A stretch of DNA of 64,000 bases, taken from NCBI RefSeq assembly GCF_004000925.1, contig NZ_BIME01000002.1, positions 124,001-188,000 on the forward strand, in the 5' to 3' direction. The notes under the pieces were generated by a model. That model ran no database searches, was not told the origin of the DNA, and saw nothing but the letters and a program-made list of their open reading frames with translations. The position numbers were made by a program, and so were the translations under genes. This document shows positions 29,287 through 37,462 of the stretch, piece by piece. Positions within the stretch are counted from its first letter, which is position 1. Each line of letters opens with the position of its first letter. The DNA is from Paenibacillus illinoisensis NBRC 15959 (GTDB lineage Bacteria > Bacillota > Bacilli > Paenibacillales > Paenibacillaceae).

Positions 29287-29451
29287 GACGGCACCTCCTG
29301 TATCAAGATGAGTATAGCATTACATAACCAAGCTAGACAGCAAATGAACCATAAAAGGTTTACATAATTAGTAAAATTTTCATTACTTTCATCGATTTCA
29401 TTTCACAAGCATCTCCAGGTTAGGCTTGAATATACGTATGCAAAATAAAGA

Positions 29452-29510
29452 AAAGAGGTGTTTTCTGCAGACCTGGTGATATCCATCCAATCTGTAGAGA
29501 ACACCTCTTT
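29452..29510 (-). terminator. Terminator hairpin downstream of the M20 hydrolase
   Basis: AAAGAGGTGTT pairs with AACACCTCTTT, with a further TCTGCAGA/TCTGTAGA pairing inside. On the minus strand it is followed by a T-rich tail, just beyond the M20 stop. Confidence 0.65.
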
Positions 29511-29538
29511 GGTTGTCTCTATTAACTTAAAACTTATA

Positions 29539-30714
29539 TTATCGTAGGGCCTGTTCAAACTCTGTTCGAATCGTTTGCAGCAGCTCAGGCTTCGTTAGCA
29601 CATCATAAGCTGTTGTGGCAAGTGCTTTTGCACCCAAGACCATGCCATCCAGTGCCCGTTCCTGTAATGCCAGATCGCGGAATTCGATGGAGTGCAGGGT
29701 GTGAACCTCATCAACGACCCGAATGTAAGGATGAATTGCAGGACAGCGTAAGGATACGTTACCGATATCCATGGAGCCATGATCATCTCCGCTAACGATC
29801 TCGTCTTGTGGAATACCGAGTTCCATGAGGTTTTCAGTGAACGTTGCAGATAAAGATTCATTGGTTACCATCTCATCATATGACGTTTCATAATTTGAAG
29901 TCACAAGACGACAGCCTGTTTGGAGCGCAGAACCTTCGGCAATTTGTATGACACGCTGCGTTAGTATATTAAGCTCTTTTCTGGTTGCGGCCCGTACGTA
30001 AAATTGGGCTGAAGCATAGTCGGGAATGATGTTGGCAGCCTGACCACCGCTATTGATAACACCATGGATCCGGACAGTACTTCTCACTTGCTGGCGGAAT
30101 GCATTAATACCGTTAAAGGTTTGAATGACGGCATCGAGAGCATTGATCCCTTCATGCGGACTGGCCGCGGCGTGAGAGGATTTGCCGTGGAACTCAAATT
30201 GCACGGCATCAATGGCCAGAGAGCTGCCCGATTTCTCATAAGCATAATATGGATGGGCCATTAGCGCGACATCACAATCATCAAACAGACCTGCTTCAGC
30301 CATTGGAACTTTGGCGCCACGAGTTTCCTCCGCAGGTGTGCCGAAGACTTTTAACGTTCCTCCAACTTCATCCAGAATGGACTTTAGACCGACAGCTGCG
30401 CCCAGGCTCATCATACAGATCAGATGATGGCCGCAAGCGTGACCAATCTCGGGAAGTGCATCGTATTCGCATAACAGGGCTATGGTTGGTCCTTTTTTGG
30501 CAGCAGCGTAGGTGCCGATAAAAGCCGTACCCAGTCCAAGTACGGGAGCTTCTACTTCGAAACCGTGAAATATCAATTCTTCCTTTAAGCGGGCAGAAGC
30601 AAGGTATTCCTCGTTCCCGAGTTCAGGATTGGCACCAATGTATGATGAAATCTCCTTAAAACGGGAAGCATATTGATCAATAACCGACAAAATTTGTGAT
30701 TTGGTATGTGTCAT
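29539..30714 (-). CDS. M20 family metallo-amidohydrolase (aminoacylase-like)
   Basis: A 391-residue protein of the M20D group, which removes acyl or amino-acid groups from N-acyl amino acids or related amides. Visible metal-site motifs are LLCEYDALPEIGHACGHHL (Asp, His), the TPAEE pair after the linker, and a C-terminal SGDDHGSMDIGNVS. The start ATG 30714 (MTHTKSQILS) follows AAGGAG; the longer frame upstream lacks a binding site. It is divergent from an amino-acid ABC importer, so the pair may import and process the same compound. A second, different M20 enzyme lies at 52.5 kb. Confidence 0.87.
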   Translation of the reverse strand: MTHTKSQILSVIDQYASRFKEISSYIGANPELGNEEYLASARLKEELIFHGFEVEAPVLGLGTAFIGTYAAAKKGPTIALLCEYDALPEIGHACGHHLICMMSLGAAVGLKSILDEVGGTLKVFGTPAEETRGAKVPMAEAGLFDDCDVALMAHPYYAYEKSGSSLAIDAVQFEFHGKSSHAAASPHEGINALDAVIQTFNGINAFRQQVRSTVRIHGVINSGGQAANIIPDYASAQFYVRAATRKELNILTQRVIQIAEGSALQTGCRLVTSNYETSYDEMVTNESLSATFTENLMELGIPQDEIVSGDDHGSMDIGNVSLRCPAIHPYIRVVDEVHTLHSIEFRDLALQERALDGMVLGAKALATTAYDVLTKPELLQTIRTEFEQALR

Positions 30715-30895
30715 CGTGAACTCCTTCGTGCAAAATGAAAATAATTTAGTCATTATATCATGTTTGCTTGATTTTTTCAGAAACAAGTCAGGATTTGTAA
30801 GTTGAAAACTCATTGCATAATCATGCATTGTACTTTATAATGACTCAGGCATCAACATGAGGAAGCACATAATGTATTGTAAGGGGAGAACAGGG

Positions 30896-32359
30896 TTGAA
30901 ATTGATTAGTCGTTACACCATGATGCTGTTGACCTTTGTCGTTTTATTGACAGCTGCCATTCCTTCGGCGCTGGCAAGTGGAACTACGGGCACTTCAGAC
31001 AGTAAAAAATTGGTTCTCGGCACGAGTGCCGACTTTGCACCATATGAATTCCATAAAGTGATTAATGGCAAAGATGAGATTGTCGGATTTGATATTGCCA
31101 TTGCCAAAGAGATTGCTGCCGATCTGGGCGTAGAACTTGTCATCGAAGATATGGGTTTTGACGGCCTGCTGCCTGCATTGCAGAGTGGACGCGTGGATAT
31201 CGTTATTTCAGGCATGACACCGACAGAGGACCGCAAAAAAAGTATCGACTTCTCGGATACCTACTATAAATCGAAACAAGTCATCATGGTTCGCAATGAG
31301 GATAAAGACAAATACCCGACCATGGCTGAACTGGAAAATGAAAAGATCGGAGCACAGAAAGGTTCGATTCAGGAAACGATCGGACAGAAGATTCCTGGAG
31401 CCAAGCTGACGTCTCTTGATAAAATCTCGGACATTGTGCTTCAACTGCAGACTAAACGGATCAACGCTGCAATCGTTGAAGATACGGTTGCCGCAGGCTA
31501 CCTGGACGATATGATTGGACTTGCTCCTGCAGTTCCGGACGAAGAGCAGGTAGCAGCAGCGATCGGTATTCGCAAAGGCAATACGGAGTTGCTAAATGCC
31601 GTTAATGGTACGCTTGAACGATTGAAGAGCGAGAATAAAATTGATCAGATGGTAACCGAAGCCAGTCAATTGATGGCAGACCGTGAGGTCAAATCGCCAA
31701 ATATTTTTGAAGTGTTCTGGCAGTACAAAAGCTTTTATGCTACAGGGGTTGGTTATACCCTCCTATTGTCAGCACTTGGCGTAATCTTCGGGGTAATCAT
31801 CGGTTTGATCATTTGTTTGTTCCGAATGCATGATACAGCAATTTTGCGGTGGATTGGTACGGCATATGTAGAAGTCATTCGCGGTACGCCTATGTTGGTT
31901 CAATTGATGATTATTTATTATGGTCTTGCCTTGACATTTGGTATTACGTTCTCGCCTCTTCAGGCAGGTATTTTAACACTTTCCATCAATAGTGGTGCTT
32001 ACCTGGCAGAGATCTTCCGTGCAGGGATTCAAGGCGTTGACCGTGGTCAACTTGAAGCTGCCCGTTCGCTTGGGATGGGTAGAGCCGCGGCCATGAGATT
32101 TATTATTTTGCCACAGGCTTTCAAAGCTGTACTGCCTGCCATCGGTAATGAATTCGTAACCATCATCAAGGAATCTTCCATTATCTCGGTCATTGGTATG
32201 GTTGATATCATGTATCAGGCAAGTGTAGTCAAAAACATTACGTACCAAGGAATGAATCCGTTCCTTATTGCAGCAGCCATTTACTTTGTATTGACATTCA
32301 TTTTGTCCAAGCTGCTGGGTCGACTGGAAAGGAAGTTGAGTGCAAGTGATAGACGTTAG
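30896..32359 (+). CDS. Amino-acid ABC transporter: fused substrate-binding protein and permease
   Basis: A 487-residue two-in-one protein. Residues 1-28 are a signal peptide ending near ALAS. Residues 40-265 are a family 3 solute-binding domain ([46 protein letters not shown]) typical for polar amino acids. From about 275 the chain continues into an HisM/GlnP-like permease with the [22 protein letters not shown] coupling loop. Joining both parts in one chain tethers the receptor to the membrane. The start is TTG 30896 behind AAGGGGA. The ATPase gene overlaps by about 20 bases. Substrate is probably glutamine, arginine or another polar amino acid. Confidence 0.9.
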   Translation: MKLISRYTMMLLTFVVLLTAAIPSALASGTTGTSDSKKLVLGTSADFAPYEFHKVINGKDEIVGFDIAIAKEIAADLGVELVIEDMGFDGLLPALQSGRVDIVISGMTPTEDRKKSIDFSDTYYKSKQVIMVRNEDKDKYPTMAELENEKIGAQKGSIQETIGQKIPGAKLTSLDKISDIVLQLQTKRINAAIVEDTVAAGYLDDMIGLAPAVPDEEQVAAAIGIRKGNTELLNAVNGTLERLKSENKIDQMVTEASQLMADREVKSPNIFEVFWQYKSFYATGVGYTLLLSALGVIFGVIIGLIICLFRMHDTAILRWIGTAYVEVIRGTPMLVQLMIIYYGLALTFGITFSPLQAGILTLSINSGAYLAEIFRAGIQGVDRGQLEAARSLGMGRAAAMRFIILPQAFKAVLPAIGNEFVTIIKESSIISVIGMVDIMYQASVVKNITYQGMNPFLIAAAIYFVLTFILSKLLGRLERKLSASDRR

Positions 32360-33071
32360 ACAATTACACAAATCTTACGACAAAAACGAAGTACTTAAAG
32401 GCATAGATGTATCAATTGGCAAGGGCGAGGTCGTTGTCGTGATTGGTCCTTCAGGATCAGGCAAAAGTACCTTCCTTCGCTGTCTTAACCTGTTGGAGCA
32501 GCCTACTTCAGGTGAAATTAATTTCGAAGGCGTATCGATCACGGATCCCAAACACAACATTAATGCAACGCGGGAGAAAATGGGGATGGTGTTCCAGCAC
32601 TTTAATCTGTTTCCGCATAAAACCGTGGAGCAAAACATTACCATTGCCCCGATCAAAGTCAAAAAGCAGTCTGCACAGGAAGCCAAGCAGATCGCCGCAG
32701 ACTTGCTCAAAACCGTGGGGCTTTTGGATAAAAAAGATGCTTATCCAAGTCAGCTGTCTGGTGGACAGAAGCAGCGCATTGCCATTGCCAGAGCGCTTGC
32801 GATGCAGCCGCATGTGATGCTGTTTGACGAGCCGACGTCTGCACTTGACCCTGAGATGGTTGGTGAAGTACTCGACGTTATGAAACGCCTGGCTGAAGGC
32901 GGAATGACGATGGTTATCGTTACCCACGAGATGGGCTTCGCCCGTGAAGTCGGTGATCGTATCATCTTTATGGATGGCGGTGTAATTGTGGAAGAGGGAA
33001 CACCAGATGAAGTATTTGGTCAACCTAAGCATCCACGTACGCGTGACTTCCTCGGTAAAGTCTTGTCATAG
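32340..33071 (+). CDS. Amino-acid ABC transporter ATP-binding protein (GlnQ-like)
   Basis: A 243-residue ATPase that powers the fused importer encoded just upstream. Walker A is GPSGSGKST, the Q-loop [11 protein letters not shown] is typical for polar amino-acid systems, the signature is LSGGQKQR, Walker B is [14 protein letters not shown], and the switch His is present in IVTHEMGF. The gene overlaps the end of the permease frame. Start is GTG 32340 or GTG 32346; the AAAGGAAG site allows either. Confidence 0.94.
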   Translation: MQVIDVRQLHKSYDKNEVLKGIDVSIGKGEVVVVIGPSGSGKSTFLRCLNLLEQPTSGEINFEGVSITDPKHNINATREKMGMVFQHFNLFPHKTVEQNITIAPIKVKKQSAQEAKQIAADLLKTVGLLDKKDAYPSQLSGGQKQRIAIARALAMQPHVMLFDEPTSALDPEMVGEVLDVMKRLAEGGMTMVIVTHEMGFAREVGDRIIFMDGGVIVEEGTPDEVFGQPKHPRTRDFLGKVLS

Positions 33072-33132
33072 CCTTTGAGCATGATCCAGTCAGTGAACCG
33101 TATTAAATAGAATGAACAAAAAAACGAAATTA

Positions 33133-33172
33133 AACAACCTTGCTCACGTCACGTTAGCAGGGTTGTTTTTTT
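33133..33172 (+). terminator. Terminator of the amino-acid transporter operon
   Basis: AACAACCTTGCT pairs with AGCAGGGTTGTT (one G-U pair), followed by T. Confidence 0.8.
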
Positions 33173-33346
33173 GTGCATGTATAAGGATCCAGTGTCGTAA
33201 AAGTAACGTTTCTGTCATCGTTCCAGAGCTGCTTGATCGCTCTTTTTTAAGAAAAATCCTTATTTTTAAAGCATCATAATGTGTTGTTATAGACAGTTGG
33301 TAACATTTACTACGGACCCTGGTTACAAAATTGTGATATATTGTTC

Positions 33347-33521
33347 CTGCCGAAACTTCCTGAGGAGGAAGTGTGGAGGATGTAATGATGCAGACCGTGG
33401 AGGGGAAGATTGAAACGCACGCTGCTTGGGGTGAATTAGGGGTACATAACGCAAGACGAATGTAACAGTGACCTATAGGGTGGTTTCCTCCATCCGAATC
33501 CGACAACTAACTTCGCAGGCA
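33347..33521 (+). promoter_or_regulatory. c-di-AMP riboswitch (ydaO/yuaA type)
   Basis: The leader of the LysM-3D gene holds the conserved blocks of the ydaO aptamer in order: TGCCGAAAC, TTGGGGTGAATTAGG, TATAGGG, then CCGACAACTAACTTCG ending in CAGGCA, whose GGCA closes P1 with TGCC at the start. These match the Thermoanaerobacter aptamer as I remember it (GCCGAA, GGGGUUAAUC, CCGACAGCUAAC, GGCAA). Such switches turn off cell-wall and osmolyte genes when c-di-AMP is high, and LysM-3D hydrolases are classic targets. P1 ends only about 5 bases before the ribosome binding site, so there is no room for a separate terminator. TTCCTCC at 33485-33491 can pair with GGAGGAA of the binding site, suggesting translational control. 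Confidence 0.85.
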
Positions 33522-33539
33522 CAATGAGGGAGGAAGACC

Positions 33540-34214
33540 ATGATTAAGAAGAGAACTATAGCCAAAACAGCAACAGCCCTGCTGACAGCAGCAATGCTCA
33601 TTCAGGCCGTTCCAGCTCACGCTGATTCTGTTCACGTGGCCAAAGAGGGGGATACCTTCTATACCTTATCGAAACAATATGGAGTTGGACTGAACACACT
33701 GGTTAAAGCAAACAGTGATATTTCACCTTACAACATTTATGGTGGTTTGAAAATTACGATTCCTGAAAAAGTAAACACAGCCTCAGCTGCTCCAGCAGCG
33801 AAGAGCTCTACGGGTGCAAAGACGATTACGACAGCTAGCCTTGATGTGAATGCTGACGATAAAGTCGTTCAGGCCTGGGGCAAAACGTTTGATTACAGTA
33901 AATCCATTGATGTGAAAGCAACAGCGTACTCTGCAGCCGCTTCCGAAAATGGTGGATGGGGTCCTGTTGATTATTTCGGTAATCCACTTGAACTCGGCAC
34001 GATTGCAGTAGACCCTAGTGTGATCCCACTTGGTACGAAGGTTCTTGTTACAGGTCACTCCCATCCGGGGCTGCCTAAGCAGGCATTTGTGGCTACTGCC
34101 CGGGATATCGGCGGGGCGATCAAAGGGAAACGGATTGATATTTTCATTCCTGGAAGCCAGAAGTCTGTGAGCACATTTGGTTTTCAGGATGTTGAACTTT
34201 ATATCTTGAAATAA
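33540..34214 (+). CDS. LysM and 3D domain cell-wall protein (YocH/Rpf-like)
   Basis: A 224-residue secreted protein. Signal peptide 1-28 (cut near AHAD). A LysM motif for peptidoglycan binding follows (VAKEGDTFYTLSKQYGVGLNTLVKAN, about 32-75), then a short Ala/Ser/Thr linker. The C-terminal 3D domain (about 120-224) contains the three conserved aspartates in VDPSVIPLGTKV, ATARDIGGAIKG and RIDIFIPG, related to the MltA barrel of lytic transglycosylases. Proteins of this build remodel or cleave peptidoglycan. The strong GGGAGGAAG site lies right behind the c-di-AMP riboswitch, linking wall turnover to c-di-AMP. Confidence 0.92.
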   Translation: MIKKRTIAKTATALLTAAMLIQAVPAHADSVHVAKEGDTFYTLSKQYGVGLNTLVKANSDISPYNIYGGLKITIPEKVNTASAAPAAKSSTGAKTITTASLDVNADDKVVQAWGKTFDYSKSIDVKATAYSAAASENGGWGPVDYFGNPLELGTIAVDPSVIPLGTKVLVTGHSHPGLPKQAFVATARDIGGAIKGKRIDIFIPGSQKSVSTFGFQDVELYILK

Positions 34215-34228
34215 GTATCAGCGCCAAT

Positions 34229-34281
34229 AAAAGGGTGCCTTTATGACACGATTAACGTGAAATAAGGGTACCCTTTTTCTT
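34229..34281 (+). terminator. Terminator of the LysM-3D gene
   Basis: AAAGGGTGCCTTTAT pairs with ATAAGGGTACCCTTT (G-U pair allowed), followed by T. Confidence 0.75.
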
Positions 34282-34342
34282 TATTAAAACGCGCAATATT
34301 GGTAGTTCCATAACTTGTGTGTTTGGTTTGCGAAGCCGAGTA

Positions 34343-35134
34343 TTATTTGCTTTTTGGCAATTGCAGCATTTCGTCCAAAGTCACCAGATTAAAGCCCCTG
34401 CATCGCAGTTCATCTATAATCTCCGGAAGTGCTCCAATGGTACCGGATAGATTGGAGCCCACACCTCCGCCCGCATGTTGAAGAATGATGGAGCCTGGCT
34501 TGACTGCAGATAAAACATTCTGCTTCACTTGCTCTTTGCTGAGGCCTTTCCAATCCAGCGAATCCACATTCCAGTTGACGATGCTGTATTGCTGTCTTGC
34601 GGCCCATTGCAGCTGTTTCTCATTAATGTCCCCGTATGGAGGACGAATCATTTTAGGTGTATACCCGGTCAGTTTACGAATAATGTCGCCGGTATGTAGA
34701 ATTTGTTTGCGAAAAGCATTCAAAGACAGCTTACTGAATTCAGGGTGGTTGTAACTGTGGTTCCCAACAATGTGACCTTCCCTAACGATCCGTCTGACGA
34801 GGTCGGGATGTTTCTCTGCCCGGTTGCCGACAATAAAAAAAGTCGCTTTTACATTATATTTCTTTAAAATATCCAATACCTGCGGAGTGAAGCGCGGATC
34901 AGGCACATCATCAAAAGTCAGTGCTACCTGTCTGGTTGAAGGTCCATTGGTCTTGAACGTATCGGCATATTTCTGCCTTAGCTGACCGAGTGTCAGTTGT
35001 TCATCCTCAGATAGATCCGGCTTTGCAGCAGGCATGCTCTCTGGAACGGGTTTGGCCAGCAGTTGTCCAGGTGAATAGTTTCCACTCATAAACATAAGGA
35101 TCAACATGGAGAATGCGATGAGGCGAATACGCAT
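34343..35134 (-). CDS. Polysaccharide deacetylase (NodB domain), exported
   Basis: A 263-residue protein with a signal peptide-like N-terminus (about 1-27). The NodB domain starts near residue 68 and carries TFDD (73-76), the metal-binding HSYNH (126-130), RPPYG and a late LQHAGG. All residues of the zinc triad and the base aspartate are present, so it should be active on N-acetylated sugars of peptidoglycan, chitin or a related polymer. It converges with the LysM-3D gene. Bacillus PdaA/PdaB/YlxY-type proteins are the nearest named families, but I cannot choose among them. Confidence 0.9.
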   Translation of the reverse strand: MRIRLIAFSMLILMFMSGNYSPGQLLAKPVPESMPAAKPDLSEDEQLTLGQLRQKYADTFKTNGPSTRQVALTFDDVPDPRFTPQVLDILKKYNVKATFFIVGNRAEKHPDLVRRIVREGHIVGNHSYNHPEFSKLSLNAFRKQILHTGDIIRKLTGYTPKMIRPPYGDINEKQLQWAARQQYSIVNWNVDSLDWKGLSKEQVKQNVLSAVKPGSIILQHAGGGVGSNLSGTIGALPEIIDELRCRGFNLVTLDEMLQLPKSK

Positions 35135-35285
35135 GATACAGCCTCCTTTGTCAAATTGCGTTCTCTTTGGTATGCCCGCGGTGATGGTCCATTATGCATA
35201 AATGTGAGAAGTTTCATTGTCCAATTCGGTCGATAAGCTCATAATTCCACCATTACATATACACAAAAAGGATGGGTGGACTAGG

Positions 35286-35627
35286 ATGAGTACGTATGAT
35301 TTGAAATCGGTTCGATTGCAGGTCATTGAAGCTGGAGAGGATAAGATATTTTTGGTCACGGGTGGGAAAGCTCATATAGGGGCTGTGGCGACCTTTTATC
35401 CGGAAAGAGAACGCGTGGTGGGAACGGCAGTCCATATTCCGGGGCATAAGGAACAGGAATTATGTGAGCGCCTTGCACGTAAGGCCGCAAATTCTCTCAA
35501 GGTGACCGTAACCGTTATTATGGGCATTCATTTTGACGCCATTACACGTGTACAGATCGATGAGATCGTACAGACGGCGGAGAAGCTGCTGAGCGACCAT
35601 TTAACCCTGGCGAATGATATAAAATAG
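35286..35627 (+). CDS. Small protein with LpdD-like (prenylated-flavin chaperone-like) domain
   Basis: A 113-residue soluble protein. The central GGKAHIGAVATFYP and the following GTAVHIPGHKEQELCERLARKAANSL match the LpdD-like domain named after gallate decarboxylase subunit D, which helps handle prenylated flavin for UbiD-type enzymes. No ubiD or ubiX gene is in the window, so the role is unknown. Start ATG 35286 with GGTGGA upstream; the frame is open further upstream without a binding site. It stands just ahead of the pspA promoter. Confidence 0.65.
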   Translation: MSTYDLKSVRLQVIEAGEDKIFLVTGGKAHIGAVATFYPERERVVGTAVHIPGHKEQELCERLARKAANSLKVTVTVIMGIHFDAITRVQIDEIVQTAEKLLSDHLTLANDIK

Positions 35628-35677
35628 TAGATTTTGGTTGACCCGGAATCGTGTTTTATGATTTTTTTTGGTAAAAT

Positions 35678-35705
35678 TGAAACGGGATGAAGGTTACCAC
35701 GTATG
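35678..35705 (+). promoter_or_regulatory. ECF sigma-W-like promoter of the pspA cassette
   Basis: TGAAAC at 35678-35683, exactly 16 bases, then CGTATG at 35700-35705. This matches the Bacillus sigma-W consensus (TGAAAC, 16-17 bases, CGTA), and B. subtilis pspA-like ydjF is a sigma-W target. The start codon follows about 46 bases later. Confidence 0.65.
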
Positions 35706-35751
35706 TATGATTATATACAAGGATGTAATATCGACTAGGAGGAATACCATA

Positions 35752-36423
35752 ATGTCCATTTTCAAACGTTTGCGTGATTTAACAATGTCTAACATTAATG
35801 CCATTATTGACAAGGCAGAAGATCCAATCAAAATGACGGATCAATATATCCGTGATATGCAGGAAGATCTGGAAGATGCCGAGAAGGCTGTTGCTCAACA
35901 AATCGCGATTGAGAAAAAATTCAAGCAGCTGTTCGAGGAACAGGAAGCATTGGTGAAGAAACGTGAGGAGCAAGCTCATACCGCAGCACGTGCACAGAAC
36001 ATGGATCTGGCGCGCCGGGCTCTGGAAGAGAAAAAAGCTGCTGAAGTAAAAATGGCAGAATATAAAACAAGCTATGATCAAAACAAGGCTTCGGCAGACA
36101 ATCTGCGCGGCAAGCTGGATGAAATGCGCAAGCAATTGACACAAATGAAAAACAAGCGTGAAACGCTGGTAGCGCGTTACAATGCAGCAAAAGCACAAAC
36201 TGAAATCAACAAAGCGCTGAACGGATTCAGTTCCGACACAGCTAGTGCTGGCATGAAACGTATGGAAGAAAAAATGATGCAAATGGAAGCACAGGCTGAA
36301 GCGAGCAACGAAATGTCTTCCAAAGGAAAATCACTGGATGAAGAGTTCGAGAAACTCGGCAAGGATCAGGCCGTTGAGGATGAACTGGCGGCACTCATGA
36401 AGCAGTACGAAAATAAGAACTAA
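35752..36423 (+). CDS. pspA: Phage shock protein A / IM30 family
   Basis: A 223-residue membrane-associated coiled-coil protein that assembles on stressed membranes and protects them against proton leak or antimicrobial attack. The N-terminus (MSIFKRLRDLTMSNINAIIDKAEDPIKMTDQYIRDM) is the usual amphipathic anchor. The rest is heptad-rich Lys/Glu/Gln/Ala coil to the C-terminus. ATG 35752 has TAGGAGGAAT in front; the longer frame upstream is not supported. An ECF-type promoter precedes it and a partial terminator hairpin follows, which would give more PspA than downstream products. It heads a row of envelope genes (DUF350, DUF4178, DUF4247). Confidence 0.93.
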   Translation: MSIFKRLRDLTMSNINAIIDKAEDPIKMTDQYIRDMQEDLEDAEKAVAQQIAIEKKFKQLFEEQEALVKKREEQAHTAARAQNMDLARRALEEKKAAEVKMAEYKTSYDQNKASADNLRGKLDEMRKQLTQMKNKRETLVARYNAAKAQTEINKALNGFSSDTASAGMKRMEEKMMQMEAQAEASNEMSSKGKSLDEEFEKLGKDQAVEDELAALMKQYENKN

Positions 36424-36449
36424 ACCTTGCATCTTAGGCAGGGTTCACT

Positions 36450-36483
36450 AGCGGAGGAGAGACAGCGTTTCTCCTTCGCTTTT
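36450..36483 (+). terminator. Hairpin between pspA and the DUF350 gene
   Basis: AGCGGAGGAGA pairs with TCTCCTTCGCT over 11 positions (one G-U), followed by four T. The short T run suggests partial termination within the operon. Confidence 0.5.
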
Positions 36484-36519
36484 AAATGCGGTTCATGTTG
36501 ATAAGTGGGGGCTGTGTAA

Positions 36520-36921
36520 ATGGATTTGAACATTTTGGCGATGCTGGTCTGGACATTATCTGGCTCGGTTTTGCTTTTTGTATTGATGTATGTGGATTCA
36601 TTATTTACGAAGTATAAGGATTTTGCAGAAGTTAAGGCAGGGAACATGGCGGTTACGACACGGATGGTCATGAAGCTGTTTGCTCAAGGGTATGTGCTTG
36701 CCACTTCGATTTCGACAGCGGGTCATCTGGGTGAAGCGCTGCTTGTATCGGTGGTTTCATTTGTCATCCTGCTTATTCTGGAGAGCGTTGTGCACTTTAT
36801 GATTCGCACGTGGGCCAATCTTGATTTGGACACAGGAATTCAGCAAGGGAAGACCGGATATGGCTTGTTCTCCGGTGCTTTGCACATCGTAGGCGCATTA
36901 ATTATTGCAGCTTGTTTATAA
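36520..36921 (+). CDS. DUF350 membrane protein (YjfL-like)
   Basis: A 133-residue protein with about four hydrophobic segments (roughly 6-25, 47-63, 68-88 and 114-132). The sequence from MVMKLFAQGYVLATSISTAGHL to FVILLILESVVHFMIR is typical of the DUF350/YjfL family, small inner-membrane proteins repeatedly found next to pspA homologues (E. coli yjfJ-yjfK-yjfL). The function is unknown. The start ATG has GTGGGGGCTGTG upstream. It is third-party evidence that the neighbouring genes act at the membrane. Confidence 0.8.
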   Translation: MDLNILAMLVWTLSGSVLLFVLMYVDSLFTKYKDFAEVKAGNMAVTTRMVMKLFAQGYVLATSISTAGHLGEALLVSVVSFVILLILESVVHFMIRTWANLDLDTGIQQGKTGYGLFSGALHIVGALIIAACL

Positions 36922-36944
36922 GATAACGAACGGGAGTAATGGGT

Positions 36945-37451
36945 ATGAGTGTATGGAAACGGATTAAAGGAATACTAGCCAAACCCGAACCACCACGAGC
37001 AGAGAAAACCATGCTGGACCTTGAGCCTGGAGATATCTGTGAGGTCTCGCTCGTTACGTATGAAGTTGTGGGGCGGGTGCAGCATCGTGCCCGAAAAGCG
37101 GTGGTACTAACACTGCAGGACGGTACAACGTTTAGACATTTGCATGTAGAAGAAAGAGAATTGACGCGTTATTCCCTCTATACGCCAATTGATGGCCGTC
37201 TTGACGCACCAGACGAAGTACCAACCTTACTTGATCTGGACGGACGCGCGTATCATCTGGAGGAAGAATATGGAGGAATGGTTACCACTGCCGGCAGGAC
37301 ACCTTATGGTCAGGCTGGAGAACAATTGGTTTGGCAGTACCAGTCTGATGATAACATGCTTCTGCGTGTGGAATGGCAAGACAGAAGATTTACTCTGTAT
37401 GAAGGTGAATCCATTCTTCCTGCGGATATCAAAGTGATTCGTTCGAGCTAG
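36945..37451 (+). CDS. DUF4178 domain protein
   Basis: A 168-residue cytoplasmic protein rich in beta strands. From residue 25 on it follows the DUF4178 pattern: LDLEPGDICEVSLVTYEVVGRVQH, a middle strand pair, and a late DNMLLRVEWQDRRFTLYEGE. DUF4178 proteins occur beside PspA and DUF350 genes in many bacteria, but no activity has been established that I know of. I chose ATG 36945, 8 bases after CGGGAG; ATG 36939 is too near. It is 23 bases downstream of the DUF350 gene and 11 bases upstream of the lipoprotein gene. Confidence 0.75.
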   Translation: MSVWKRIKGILAKPEPPRAEKTMLDLEPGDICEVSLVTYEVVGRVQHRARKAVVLTLQDGTTFRHLHVEERELTRYSLYTPIDGRLDAPDEVPTLLDLDGRAYHLEEEYGGMVTTAGRTPYGQAGEQLVWQYQSDDNMLLRVEWQDRRFTLYEGESILPADIKVIRSS

Positions 37452-37462
37452 GAGAGGTTCCA

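Noticed and set aside
33144..33506. A 120-codon minus-strand frame across the riboswitch region
   Set aside because: No binding site and the plus strand shows conserved RNA structure blocks.
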